Positions 52,362 through 61,278 of a stretch of 64,000 nucleotides of DNA are shown in pieces (the first letter of the stretch is position 1; every line of letters begins with the position of its first letter). The translations under genes were made by a program, and so were the position numbers. The notes below the pieces were generated by a model. That model was not told where the DNA came from. It saw only the letters and a list, made by a program, of their open reading frames with translations, and searched no databases. Source of the stretch: Cellulophaga sp. BC115SP (lineage in GTDB: Bacteria > Bacteroidota > Bacteroidia > Cytophagales > Spirosomataceae); NCBI RefSeq assembly GCF_009905545.1, contig NZ_JAAALB010000008.1, positions 124,001 through 188,000 of the forward strand, in the 5' to 3' direction.

Positions 52362-53996
52362 ATGCAAAAAGGAGCTAACAATACATATTGGGGAAATATC
52401 AAAGAGGGTATCAAAACTTCTTTGAAAGGGTTGTCTTTGTCCTTCAAACACTTTAAAGATGCTCGTCAAAGTCGCAAACCGATTTTTGTAGATGACCCAC
52501 AGTATTTCGATCAAAAAACAGGAATTGTCACAACTCAATATCCTTATGAGCAATTACCAGTACCAGATAATGGGCGTTATCAGTTGCATAACGAAATGGA
52601 TGATTGTATTGTATGTGATAAATGTGCTAAAATCTGCCCTGTCGATTGTATAGAAATTGAACCTATCAAAGCAACTGGTGTAGTCAGTTATGCCTCAGAT
52701 GGCTCGGCGATTCGTTTGTATGCTGCCAAGTTTGATATTGATATGTCAAAATGTTGTTTCTGTGGCTTATGTACGACGGTATGTCCTACCGAATGTCTTA
52801 CCATGAAAAAAGAGTATGACTTTTCTGTATTTGACATTACCGAGCACAATTTTGCTTTTGGAAATCTTACAGAGGAACAAGCTGACGAAAAGAAAAAATT
52901 GTATGAGCAGTATATGCTCGAGAAAGAGGCATTCAAAAAGGAAACTGCTGCTCAAAAAGTAGAACCGAAAGTTGCGCCAAAACCAGCATTTAAGCCTGCC
53001 ACTCGTCCTGTAGCTAATACTGAAACTCCAGCTGAGTCTGCAACTGAAGCTACTGCCGAAGCTCCAAAACCAGCACCAAGACCTGCTTTTAAACCCAAAA
53101 TGAAGGTTGAAAGCTCTGAGTCGAAGCCTATTACAGACGAAACTTCTACAGAAGATACGCCGAAACCAGTAGCTCGTCCAGCATTTAAGCCAAAAATGAA
53201 GGTTGCACCTTCAACCGAAACTTCTGTTGGAAATACGACAGAAGTTACCGATGAAAATGCTACAACTGCTGCCGATGAAATAAAGCCTGCTGCTCGTCCA
53301 GCTTTTAGACCAAAATTCAAGCCAGCAACTAAGCCAGTCGAGGAGGCATCCGAACCAGTTGTAGAAGCTAGTACAGAGGTAGCTCCAGAAGTTGGAGCAC
53401 CAGCAGAAGAATCCAAGCCAGCTCTTCCTGCCTTTAGACCAAAATTCAAGCCAGCGTCAAAGCCAGCTGAGGAGGCATCTGAGCCAGTTGTGGAGGCCAG
53501 TGCAGAGGTAGCTCCAGAAGTTACAACACCAGCTGAGGAATCCAAACCTGCCCGTCCAGCTTTTAGACCAAAATTTAAGCCAGCAACTAAGCCAGTAGAT
53601 GAAGCATCCGAGCCAGTTGTAGAGGCCAGTGCAGAGGTAGCTCCAGAAGTTGAAATACCAGTGGAAGAATCCAAACCTGCTCGTCCAGCTTTTAGACCAA
53701 AATTTAAGCCAGCCTCAAAGCCAGCAGAGGAGGCATCTGGGCCAGTTGTAGAGGCCAGTGCAGAAGTAGCTCCAGAAGTTGTAGCACCAGCGGAAGAATC
53801 CAAACCTGCTCGTCCAGCTTTTAGACCTAAGTTTAAAGCTCCTGCAAAGACAGAAGAAGAAATAACTGAGCCAGTTGCTAAAGCGGAACAAGAGGAAACA
53901 AAAGCAGAAGAGACCAAACAGGAAGATACTGCTACGAATGAAGAAGCGCCTAAGCCTCGTCCTGTGTTTCGACCAAAATTTAAAAGACCAGAATAA
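52362..53996 (+). CDS. nuoI: NADH-quinone oxidoreductase subunit I with long repetitive C-terminal tail
   Basis: 544 residues; typical NuoI has 150-230. The first about 165 residues form the two-[4Fe-4S] ferredoxin subunit that carries electrons to quinone in complex I. C82, C85, C88 and C92 (DCIVCDKCAKICP) bind one cluster and C131, C134, C137 and C141 (CCFCGLCTTVCP) the other. A helical linker follows. From about 200 to 544 there is a Pro/Ala/Glu/Val/Lys-rich, probably disordered extension containing four 43-residue tandem repeats and shorter copies of PAFRPKFK. It begins a nuoI-nuoJ-nuoK operon. Confidence 0.92.
   Translation: MQKGANNTYWGNIKEGIKTSLKGLSLSFKHFKDARQSRKPIFVDDPQYFDQKTGIVTTQYPYEQLPVPDNGRYQLHNEMDDCIVCDKCAKICPVDCIEIEPIKATGVVSYASDGSAIRLYAAKFDIDMSKCCFCGLCTTVCPTECLTMKKEYDFSVFDITEHNFAFGNLTEEQADEKKKLYEQYMLEKEAFKKETAAQKVEPKVAPKPAFKPATRPVANTETPAESATEATAEAPKPAPRPAFKPKMKVESSESKPITDETSTEDTPKPVARPAFKPKMKVAPSTETSVGNTTEVTDENATTAADEIKPAARPAFRPKFKPATKPVEEASEPVVEASTEVAPEVGAPAEESKPALPAFRPKFKPASKPAEEASEPVVEASAEVAPEVTTPAEESKPARPAFRPKFKPATKPVDEASEPVVEASAEVAPEVEIPVEESKPARPAFRPKFKPASKPAEEASGPVVEASAEVAPEVVAPAEESKPARPAFRPKFKAPAKTEEEITEPVAKAEQEETKAEETKQEDTATNEEAPKPRPVFRPKFKRPE
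53298..53813 (+). repeat. 129-bp tandem repeat, four copies, inside nuoI
   Basis: Copies start at 53298, 53427, 53556 and 53685, with a partial fifth at 53814; the period is exactly 129 bases (43 codons). Each encodes PAFRPKFKPASKP, then EEASEPVVEASAEV, then APEV and EESKPAR. Degenerate half-units precede it from about 53070. Near-identity suggests recent unequal exchange. Confidence 0.95.
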
Positions 53997-54040
53997 GGTT
54001 TTTGAAATAGATATTTGACCAACCATAAATCTCAAGAGTT

Positions 54041-54562
54041 TTGATACAATTTGTATTTATAGCTTTCATGGTATTGACTTTAGCTTCGGCTTTGGTCGTA
54101 TTACTTACCAAAAATGTCTTGTATGCAGCCTTTAGTTTGCTTGGTACATTTTTAGGAGTATCGGCATTGTATGTATTGGCAGGGGCAGATTTTTTGGCTG
54201 TAGCCCAAATCTTAGTTTATGTCGGAGGTGTATTAGTACTCCTTATTTTTGGCGTAATGCTAACCAATCAACAAGGAAATAAAAGCCGTGGACGCAACGA
54301 TATTACCACCGAAAGTTCCAACCGAGTTCTTGGGGTATTTGTGATGTTGGGTTTTAGTGCCACTTTGTTATATACTTTTGGTAGAGCAAGATTTCTGACC
54401 ATTCAAGATAGCCTATTTGAGGCTTTAGAACCTACTTCTACTACTCAAACGATAGGAGTAGAGCTAATGACCAACTATGTATTGCCTTTTGAAGTTTCAG
54501 GTATATTATTGATGGCAGTACTGATTGGAGCAGCGTATTTAAGTACCAAAACTAAAAATTAA
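54041..54562 (+). CDS. nuoJ: NADH-quinone oxidoreductase subunit J
   Basis: 173 residues from TTG 54041, which gives the usual NuoJ N-terminus; the first ATG (54068) would cut helix 1. Five membrane helices; the highly conserved third-helix region reads AGADFLAVAQILVYVGGVLVLLIF across two blocks, including the pi-bulge region important for coupling. Inner-membrane subunit of complex I, next to NuoK. It begins 44 bases after nuoI and ends 7 bases before nuoK, so the three are co-transcribed. Confidence 0.94.
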   Translation: MIQFVFIAFMVLTLASALVVLLTKNVLYAAFSLLGTFLGVSALYVLAGADFLAVAQILVYVGGVLVLLIFGVMLTNQQGNKSRGRNDITTESSNRVLGVFVMLGFSATLLYTFGRARFLTIQDSLFEALEPTSTTQTIGVELMTNYVLPFEVSGILLMAVLIGAAYLSTKTKN

Positions 54563-54569
54563 TCAATTC

Positions 54570-54878
54570 ATGGATAACAGTTTTTTGCCTTACTACTTAC
54601 TTACAAGTGCCTTGTTGTTTAGCATCGGACTTGCTTTGGTGGTTGTCAAACGAAACATTATTGTGGTACTGATGGGTATCGAATTAATGCTCAATGCTGT
54701 CAATGTGAATTTGGTGGCTTTTAGTAAAAATGATCCTAGTCTTCAAGGTCAAATATTTTCTTTATTCGTAATCGTTGTGGCAGCTTGTGAGGCAGTAATT
54801 GCTTTGGCTATTGTTTTGAAAGTTTATGAACATTTCAAAACCGTTAATCTTGACGAGATAAATGAGTTGAAGAAATAG
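54570..54878 (+). CDS. nuoK: NADH-quinone oxidoreductase subunit K
   Basis: 102 residues, the standard NuoK length. Three membrane helices, with the conserved proton-path glutamates in IELMLNAVN (helix 2) and ACEAVIALAI (helix 3). Complex I inner-membrane subunit. It starts 7 bases after nuoJ. Downstream, nuoL, nuoM and nuoN do not follow as usual; a thioesterase gene comes instead. Confidence 0.95.
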   Translation: MDNSFLPYYLLTSALLFSIGLALVVVKRNIIVVLMGIELMLNAVNVNLVAFSKNDPSLQGQIFSLFVIVVAACEAVIALAIVLKVYEHFKTVNLDEINELKK

Positions 54879-54986
54879 ATTCTCTCGATTATCCTTCTCT
54901 CTTTCGAATTCAAGCCTGTCTGCCCAGGTCTGATATATATAACTTCATCAATCTAGTAATAGGTAGAAATTACTTTTATTTAAACA

Positions 54987-55499
54987 ATGGCAAAGAGCAA
55001 ACCAGTATCAGAATCGCTTACTACCATGACCGAAATGATTTTTCCAAACGATACCAATACGCTTGGAAATTTGATGGGTGGAAATCTCATGAGAATGATG
55101 GACGTAGTAGGAGCTATTTGTGCACAAAAACACTCGAACCGAATCGTAGTAACAGCGTCTGTTGACAACGTGTCGTTCAAGGAGTCTATTCCACTTGGAA
55201 GTGTAGTAACACTACAAGCTAAAGTGACTCGTGCATTTAGTTCTTCGATGGAAGTGGTGATTGATGTGTGGGCGGAAAATATTCCTGCAAAAGAACGAGT
55301 TTCAACCAATAAAGCCTTTTTTACTTTTGTGGCAGTGGACCAATCAGGGCGCCCTATTGATGTGCCTCAGGCTGTTCCTGAAACTGAAGATGAAATTGCA
55401 TTGTACGAAGGAGCATTACGTCGTCGTCAATTGCGTTTGGTATTGGCTGGTCGTATGAAAGCTCAGGATGCTGTCGAACTAAAATCGATTTTCGAATAA
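54987..55499 (+). CDS. Acyl-CoA thioesterase, hotdog fold
   Basis: 170 residues. The hotdog domain shows the YciA/BFIT-like pattern: MIFPNDTNTLGNLMGGNLM with the central helix active-site region (residues about 17-35), then RIVVTASVDNVSFKESIPLG and AFFTFVAVD. It hydrolyses acyl-CoA to free CoA and acid in the cytoplasm, probably as a hexamer. It lies 108 bases after nuoK in the same direction and is followed by an inverted repeat. Confidence 0.9.
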   Translation: MAKSKPVSESLTTMTEMIFPNDTNTLGNLMGGNLMRMMDVVGAICAQKHSNRIVVTASVDNVSFKESIPLGSVVTLQAKVTRAFSSSMEVVIDVWAENIPAKERVSTNKAFFTFVAVDQSGRPIDVPQAVPETEDEIALYEGALRRRQLRLVLAGRMKAQDAVELKSIFE

Positions 55500-55544
55500 A
55501 CGTTTCGAGTAACGATATAACATAAGTTATTCAAAATTGAATAA

Positions 55545-55588
55545 TTGAGTGAATGATTGATTATATATAAAATCACTCATTCACTCAA
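55545..55588. terminator. Inverted repeat between convergent genes
   Basis: 17-base arms (55545-55561 and 55572-55588) with one mismatch and a 10-base AT loop. GAGTGAATGA modules resemble other intergenic repeats here (for example near 2980). No long T-run, but its place between convergent stops suggests termination. Confidence 0.55.
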
Positions 55589-55595
55589 TCGCAAA

Positions 55596-55892
55596 TCACT
55601 CAATGATTTCTACTCTTTCTGACGAAAAGGTAATAGGCTTTTCTTTAAATAATGCCTTAGTTGCTGCCCAAGTTTTTTGAAAAAGCTCAGAATCACGATA
55701 TTGATTCAAATGGTTTTCGCTTTCCCAATAACTATAAGTCATAAATATATTTGGTAGGTTGGCATCTTTGAGTAATTCGAGGTGATGGCAGCCTTCAAAA
55801 TGCCGAATCTTATTTTTGGAGTTATTAAAAATTTCAAGAAAATCATCCACTTTATCTTCCTGAAAAGTCATTCTTACAATTCTAATAATCAT
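55596..55892 (-). CDS. Antibiotic biosynthesis monooxygenase (ABM) family protein
   Basis: 98 residues from the ATG at 55892 (MIIRIVRMTFQEDKVDDFLEIF); the upstream in-frame codons have no similarity. Ferredoxin-like ABM fold with the family pattern HFEGCHHLELLKD and FMTYSYWESENHLNQYRDS, normally a dimer. Relatives are small quinol- or haem-acting monooxygenases or stress proteins. The precise reaction is unknown. Cytoplasmic, not clearly linked to its neighbours. Confidence 0.83.
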   Translation of the reverse strand: MIIRIVRMTFQEDKVDDFLEIFNNSKNKIRHFEGCHHLELLKDANLPNIFMTYSYWESENHLNQYRDSELFQKTWAATKALFKEKPITFSSERVEIIE

Positions 55893-55927
55893 CTTATTCT
55901 TGGGTTTTGTTTTGTTATGGCTATAGC

Positions 55928-55990
55928 GTATCAATCTTGCGACTATCAGGCAATATGTTTGATTTTGCCTGATAGCCATAAGACTGATAC
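55928..55990. repeat. Inverted repeat between two minus-strand genes
   Basis: Central perfect 10-bp stem with TATCAGGCAA / TTGCCTGATA arms around a loop, extended by imperfect outer pairing (GTATCA with TGATAC). It ends 5 bases past the SMP-30 stop and probably terminates that gene. Confidence 0.55.
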
Positions 55991-55994
55991 CCTG

Positions 55995-56855
55995 TTATTT
56001 TATCTTAAATTTTTCCATACCCTTACGGTCTTGTAATGTCACGAATGCTTCTTTTTGGTTTGGACTAAATACGAGGTTACTAGTTTGTTTTCCTTTGGTA
56101 GTGACTTCTTTTATCAATTGTCCCGAAGGATTAAAAATTAGAATTTTACCCAATCCCCAGCGTGTAGTATATAAATTACCCGCTTTGTCACATTTCATCC
56201 CGTCTAAACCTCCATCTTTAAAGGAGGTAAAAAGACGTTTGTTACTGATATTTCCTTGAGCATCGACATCAAATGCCCAGATATTTCGCTGGATACTTTC
56301 ATTGACATATAACGTCTTTTCGTCGGGACTCAAGCAAATACCATTGGTTGTCCCCATATCCGATGTCAACAAATGCGAAGAGCCATCTGTATCGATTCGC
56401 CAGATTTGACCTGTGCTTTGCTTCCAATTGGGATCACTGGCAAAAAGAACATTTTTACGAGTAATACAAATATCATTTGGTTGATTAAAACGGTCGTTGT
56501 GGCTAAATACCGATACCGCTTTTGTTTGCATATCTACCTTCAGCACATTGTGTCCTGAGAAATCCGCTAAGTACATAGCACCTTTATCATCAAATTGGAT
56601 AGCATTGGCCGTACTTCCTTGTGGCAATGTAAGAAATAACTCACATGAGCCATCAGGCATAACCTTGGCAATGGTACCATCTTTTTGGAAGTTAACGACA
56701 TAAAGTTGTCCCTTGGAGTCAAAGTTAGGACCTTCTATGTTTTGAGTAAAAAGATTTTCTTTGGTGAAATCTTGTGCTTGGAATAAAGTTTTGGGACTAC
56801 AAGAAGAAAGTCCGATAGCTGCGATAGCGCAAGCGAGGTAAGTTGACTTTAACAT
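55995..56855 (-). CDS. SMP-30/gluconolactonase-like lipoprotein
   Basis: 286 residues with a lipoprotein signal (lipobox GLSSC, Cys at residue 19). The mature part is a six-bladed SGL propeller: GPNFDSKGQLYVVNFQKDG, FNQPNDICITRKNVLFASD, GTTNGICLSPDEKTLYVNES and GGLDGMKCDKAGNLYTTRWG. The Asn and Asp of the last two motifs fit the metal site. Relatives hydrolyse lactones such as gluconolactone. It is anchored in the envelope, so it may act on periplasmic sugar lactones. Confidence 0.9.
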   Translation of the reverse strand: MLKSTYLACAIAAIGLSSCSPKTLFQAQDFTKENLFTQNIEGPNFDSKGQLYVVNFQKDGTIAKVMPDGSCELFLTLPQGSTANAIQFDDKGAMYLADFSGHNVLKVDMQTKAVSVFSHNDRFNQPNDICITRKNVLFASDPNWKQSTGQIWRIDTDGSSHLLTSDMGTTNGICLSPDEKTLYVNESIQRNIWAFDVDAQGNISNKRLFTSFKDGGLDGMKCDKAGNLYTTRWGLGKILIFNPSGQLIKEVTTKGKQTSNLVFSPNQKEAFVTLQDRKGMEKFKIK

Positions 56856-57285
56856 AGTTGATTAGAAAAAATTGGATAGTAGATTCGAAGATAGGAGTAA
56901 TAGCGGAAATTTAAAAGTTTTGAATTGCCACAAGATAAAGGAAGAGCGAAAAAACGCTAGAAGAGCAACAAGGATAGATCTAACCAAAATATATTCTTTT
57001 TGTAAGAATACATTCGAAATCATGTTAACTAAAAAGAAATAAACTGCAAACTTTCTTCGGTTTGGTGCATATTATTCCAAATTTGCCTAATTTAGATGCA
57101 ATTTATGATGCCTAAAGCTAGGGTTCGGAATAAATACTCAAAATAAGATTCTATTTTCGATTCATAAATTGTAAATTGCAACATCATTTGAATTTTTTGT
57201 CGAGTTGTCGAGAGCTCAATAGCTGTAAAAAGTAGAAGAATTCGATAACTTTCCCCAATCATATCCCTTAAACTGTAACCGAAAG
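56856..57285. other. Intergenic region before pyk, nothing recognised
   Basis: 430 bases between divergent genes. AT-rich; only imperfect -7 matches (for example TAACTTTC at about 57246) and no reading frame, repeat or RNA fold that I can support. It must hold the promoters of both genes. Confidence 0.5.
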
Positions 57286-58758
57286 ATGTCTTATCAAAGA
57301 AAGACCAAGATTGTAGCTACGATTGGCCCAGCATCAGAATCACCAGAGATGTTGACCAAACTTGCCCAAGCAGGTGCAAACATATTCAGACTTAATTTCT
57401 CGCATGGTACTCATGAAGACCACCTTCAGAGAGTAAAGAACATCAGAGCTGTCTCTGAAGAATTAGGTACAAACCTAACAATTCTTCAAGATTTACAAGG
57501 TCCGAAAATTCGTACTCAACTTGTTGAAAACAATGGCGTAGAATTGATTGCTGGAAAAACGCTTACTTTCGTAATGGACGAAAACGTTGTAGGTACATCA
57601 GAAAGAGTAGGTACTACTTACACTTCAATGTACTTAGACGTAAATCCAGGAGAGCGTATCTTGATGGATGATGGTAACTTAGAAGTAAAAGTATTAGCAG
57701 TAGACAAAAAGAAAAAAGAGGTAGTTACCGAAGTAATTTATGGTGGTATCTTGAAGTCTAAAAAAGGTATTAACCTTCCAGGTACAAAAGTGTCATTGCC
57801 ATGTTTGACTCCAAAAGACGAAGCAGATTTGTACTTCGGTTTGGACAATGGTGTTGACTGGGTTGCGCTTTCATTCGTACGTAAAGCTGATGATATTTAT
57901 GATATCAAACAAAAAATCGCTGCTTACGGAAAAGATACTAAAGTTATCGCTAAAATCGAGAAACCAGAGGCTATCGATAACCTAGACGAAATTATTGCCG
58001 CTACTGATGCTATCATGGTAGCTCGTGGTGACTTGGGTGTTGAAATGGATGGTGCTGAAGTACCTCATTTGCAACGCGTAATGGTTGAGAAGTGTACGCA
58101 AGCTGGTAAGCCAGTAATCGTTGCAACACAAATGTTGGAATCAATGATTACGAATCCAGTTCCTACACGTGCTGAAACTTCTGACGTTGCTAATGCAGTA
58201 TTGCAAGGTGCTTCTGCAACGATGTTGAGTGCAGAGTCTGCTTCAGGTACTTACCCTGTGAAGTCAGTAGAAACAATGGCTCACATCCAAGAGGTGGTTG
58301 AAGAACAACAAAACAAAATCGAAATCGTAAAAGGAGACGAGGCTGCTATTTACTTCAAAAACCACTCATTGGCACACAATGATTCTAAATACGCATTGAA
58401 CGACCGAATGATTGCTAGTGCATGTCGTTTGGCACGTGATACTAAAGCAGAAGCGATTCTTTGTATCACAAACAGTGGTTACACTGCGTTCCGTTTGTCG
58501 GCTCACCGTCCAAAAGCAAACCTTTATGTATTCACATCAAACAAAGCTATCATGACTGTGATGGGATTGTTGTGGGGTGCTAAAGTATTCTATTACGAAG
58601 CTGATGGAAAAGATGTAGAAGCTACTGTAAATGGTATGACTGACATCTTGGTAGCAAAAGGATTACTCGCAAAAGGAGATACTTATGTAACTACGCTGAG
58701 CGTTCCTTCAAACAAAGATTTGAAAACTAACACTGTACAATTAGGTGTAGTTGAATAA
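57286..58758 (+). CDS. pyk: Pyruvate kinase
   Basis: 490 residues. Converts phosphoenolpyruvate and ADP to pyruvate and ATP, the last glycolytic step. Visible motifs are KIVATIGPASES and NFSHGTHEDH in the N-terminal barrel, LQDLQGPKIR, then IAKIEKPEAIDN with the catalytic Lys. MVARGDLGVEM and VIVATQMLESM complete the active site. The B domain is present and the C-terminal allosteric domain complete (ITNSGYTAFRLSAHRP). Length is normal. It has its own terminator. Confidence 0.97.
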   Translation: MSYQRKTKIVATIGPASESPEMLTKLAQAGANIFRLNFSHGTHEDHLQRVKNIRAVSEELGTNLTILQDLQGPKIRTQLVENNGVELIAGKTLTFVMDENVVGTSERVGTTYTSMYLDVNPGERILMDDGNLEVKVLAVDKKKKEVVTEVIYGGILKSKKGINLPGTKVSLPCLTPKDEADLYFGLDNGVDWVALSFVRKADDIYDIKQKIAAYGKDTKVIAKIEKPEAIDNLDEIIAATDAIMVARGDLGVEMDGAEVPHLQRVMVEKCTQAGKPVIVATQMLESMITNPVPTRAETSDVANAVLQGASATMLSAESASGTYPVKSVETMAHIQEVVEEQQNKIEIVKGDEAAIYFKNHSLAHNDSKYALNDRMIASACRLARDTKAEAILCITNSGYTAFRLSAHRPKANLYVFTSNKAIMTVMGLLWGAKVFYYEADGKDVEATVNGMTDILVAKGLLAKGDTYVTTLSVPSNKDLKTNTVQLGVVE

Positions 58759-58776
58759 TATTACCTTCCCATAAAA

Positions 58777-58810
58777 GAAAAGGCGTATCCTTCGGGTACG
58801 TCTTTTTTAT
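58777..58810 (+). terminator. Intrinsic terminator after pyk
   Basis: A stem of about 12 bp closed by the stable TTCG tetraloop (58791-58794) and followed by six T, about 20 bases after the stop. Confidence 0.85.
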
Positions 58811-59452
58811 TATTATATTTTTTGAAATCATAAATTTGGTAGTTACCAAATGGTAATAATTGAGCAATAAACTCGAGATTTATGGAGCTTATTAGGAGAT
58901 GATAAGGGAATGATTGTATTTTTATGGGAATAAACTATTAAAAATGGAGCTTTGTGAAAAATCAGTTGTAAGAGGGGAAATAAAGAGACTGTCGTTATTT
59001 CTTATTAGACGGTAGGTATAGTTGTCAAGAAAGTTGTTAATTTTATCCATAAAATACATGATAGTCGTGAGAAATGGGATTTGACACAGTTATTCCTGAA
59101 GCAACTTGGTAAAACTTCCTTAGCAATCCTCATGGTTTTTGATGTTAATTTTTAATCATTTGAAGAAAAAATTAACATTTTGAGCAAAGACGATTTTTCG
59201 AATCTATTTGACTAAAAATAGGGCTGAGTTTTTCGAAATAATCGATGAGGACACAAACAAAATGCAATAGAATTTGCTATATTAGCAATAAATCCGAGGT
59301 ATTTACTAAAATATCAATCCTGATTAGTTCACAGGTGTTGAACTGTTGTTGTTAATTAATTGAAAATCAGTTACTCAGGTATGGCTAATAGACTGCCTTA
59401 TTCTCCAAGAGCTGGTAACCGCCATTATCACGACTTGTTAAATTTACAACCG
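58811..59452. other. Long intergenic region upstream of the LytTR regulator
   Basis: About 640 bases without a convincing gene. It holds an inverted repeat with 12-base arms (59142-59153 and 59167-59178), a TTACCA-AA-TGGTAA palindrome at about 58844, and a small TTGCTA/TAGCAA hairpin near 59274. In-frame upstream codons of the next gene reach 59360 but lack receiver similarity. Candidate space for a small RNA or an operator region; nothing more can be claimed. Confidence 0.4.
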
Positions 59453-60187
59453 ATGAGTAAGAAAATTAAAACTATCTTGGTAGATGACGAGAGACTCGCG
59501 CGCCAAGAGCTAAAGTACTTATTACAGGAGTTTTCAGACATTCAGATCATTGATGAAGCTGAGAACGTAGATGAGGCTTTGGAGAAAATACACCGACTTC
59601 AACCTGATTTGATTTTTCTAGATATTGAAATGCCAGAAAAAAATGGCTTCGATTTACTAGAGGAATTAGAGTTTGTTCCAAAAGTGGTGTTTGTAACGGC
59701 CTATAATCAATACGCAATCCAAGCATTTGAGTCTGAGGCAATGGACTATATTCTGAAGCCTACAAAGACAGAGCGTTTGGCTAAAACGATTGAGAAAGTA
59801 CGTTCAGAAATTCAGCAAGAAAGAGCTACAGCAGCCGTTTCAGAAGGTCGATTGTCACCCGACAAACGTATTTTCTTGAAAGATGGCGAAAAGTGCTATT
59901 TCGTTAGATTGTCTGAAGTATTTATGATTGAATCAGTTGGTAACTATTGCCGTTTCCATTTTGGCAATAATCGTCCGATGATTCACCGTTCATTAAATAA
60001 AATCCAAGAACGCCTCGATCCTACGATTTTCTTCAGAGCAAATCGTCAGCAAATCATTAATACTGAGTATATCCACGATATAGATTCTTACTACAAAGGT
60101 GGTATGAAAGTGGTATTGAATAATGGTATCGAACTAGAGATTTCGACCAGAAACTCAGTAGCCTTCAAAGAAATGATGGGAATCTAA
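59453..60187 (+). CDS. LytTR-family response regulator (orphan)
   Basis: 244 residues from the ATG at 59453 (MSKKIKTILVDDE); 31 further upstream codons are open but not receiver-like. The receiver has D11-D12, the phospho-acceptor D57 in IFLDIEMP and K102 in ILKPTKT. The LytTR DNA-binding domain spans about 140-244 (VFMIESVGNYCRFHF, FFRANRQQIIN). No histidine kinase is adjacent, so it is an orphan regulator or is served by a kinase elsewhere. Followed by a terminator. Confidence 0.92.
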   Translation: MSKKIKTILVDDERLARQELKYLLQEFSDIQIIDEAENVDEALEKIHRLQPDLIFLDIEMPEKNGFDLLEELEFVPKVVFVTAYNQYAIQAFESEAMDYILKPTKTERLAKTIEKVRSEIQQERATAAVSEGRLSPDKRIFLKDGEKCYFVRLSEVFMIESVGNYCRFHFGNNRPMIHRSLNKIQERLDPTIFFRANRQQIINTEYIHDIDSYYKGGMKVVLNNGIELEISTRNSVAFKEMMGI

Positions 60188-60271
60188 ATAAGTTACATAT
60201 TGATAACTCATATCTATGATTTTAGCAATATGTACAGACTAAATATGATTCTTGCAATACAATATTTTAGG

Positions 60272-60304
60272 AGCTTGATAGCAACAGCTATCAAGCTTTT
60301 TTAT
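60272..60304 (+). terminator. Intrinsic terminator after the orphan regulator
   Basis: A perfect 11-bp stem (60272-60282 with 60287-60297) with a 4-base loop and a T-run, 84 bases past the stop. Confidence 0.88.
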
Positions 60305-60371
60305 TGTTTCCTCAATTCTTTCCTGACAATTATCTTCTCTCAACTGAAGACTTTTCTCTAATTTTGTCTCT

Positions 60372-61103
60372 ATGCGTATTTTTAAAACTCTTTATAATAT
60401 CTGGGCAGCATTTTGGCTGATATTTATTTTCTTGCTGTTGTTTCCTTTTTTCTGGTTATTTCTTCAAAAAGAATCATGGAAACCTAAAGCTCATTATCTG
60501 AATCGTTTGTGGGGAAAACTATATTTTCCAATTATTGGAGTTCCTATTCGTGTTGAATACCGTTTTCAACCAGATACACAAAAAGCTTATGTTTTTTGTG
60601 CCAACCACTTTTCGTATTTGGATATTGCTGCCATGGGGATTGTGTTGAAAAACTACTACGCATTTGTGGGTAAAAGTGCTATTAAGAAGGTGCCTCTGTT
60701 TGGATATATGTTTTCTAAACTACATATTCAGGTAGACAGAGAAGACCGTAGTAGTCGAGCCAAATCGATGACTCGTTCGGTAAGAGCTTTGCAAAATGGA
60801 CGAAGTATCGTGATTTTCCCTGAAGGTGGAATCAAGTCTAAAAAGCCTCCATTGATGCACAAACCTCTAAAAGATGGGGCTTTTGTAATGGCAATACAAC
60901 AACAGGTGCCTATTGTGCCAGTTACGTTTGTGAATAACTACAAAATTATGTTTGATAGCAATCCTTCGTTGACTCGTATGCCTTTGCGTGTGGTTGTACA
61001 TGAGCCTATTTCAACAATAGGAAAAACTCAGGAAGATGTAGAGACCTTGAAAGAAGAGGTATTTCAAGTAATTCAAAGTACGCTTTTGGAATACAACTCC
61101 TAA
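60372..61103 (+). CDS. plsC: 1-acyl-sn-glycerol-3-phosphate acyltransferase
   Basis: 243 residues. An N-terminal membrane helix (about 12-31) anchors the PlsC domain. The catalytic H79-x4-D84 motif (NHFSYLD) and the substrate-binding FPEGG at 149-153 are present, with VPIVPVTFVNNY as the later block. It adds the second acyl chain to lysophosphatidic acid in phospholipid synthesis at the inner membrane. The family also includes lysophospholipid and ornithine-lipid acyltransferases, so the acceptor is an inference. Confidence 0.9.
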   Translation: MRIFKTLYNIWAAFWLIFIFLLLFPFFWLFLQKESWKPKAHYLNRLWGKLYFPIIGVPIRVEYRFQPDTQKAYVFCANHFSYLDIAAMGIVLKNYYAFVGKSAIKKVPLFGYMFSKLHIQVDREDRSSRAKSMTRSVRALQNGRSIVIFPEGGIKSKKPPLMHKPLKDGAFVMAIQQQVPIVPVTFVNNYKIMFDSNPSLTRMPLRVVVHEPISTIGKTQEDVETLKEEVFQVIQSTLLEYNS

Positions 61104-61278
61104 TACTTGCTAGTTTTTGAAGTACGGATATTTGACAGAGATAAGGTCGTCAGTTTTAAACACCGATTACTCAACAAATTTGCCAATTATCCACAAATGT
61201 TATTTTTAGAACTAATTCTTTATCTTAATTTGCATCATAAGATTAACGTTTTACTGAATCTAAAAACTAAAACAAACT

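Noticed and set aside
53298-53813. CRISPR-like appearance of regular 129-bp repeats
   Set aside because: The units are contiguous, in frame and coding within nuoI, with no unique spacers.
52952-54022. A 356-codon open frame antisense to nuoI
   Set aside because: It is produced by the Pro/Ala/Glu-rich tandem repeat read backwards; its Ser/Gly/Ala repeats have no family sense and it covers the real, domain-bearing gene.
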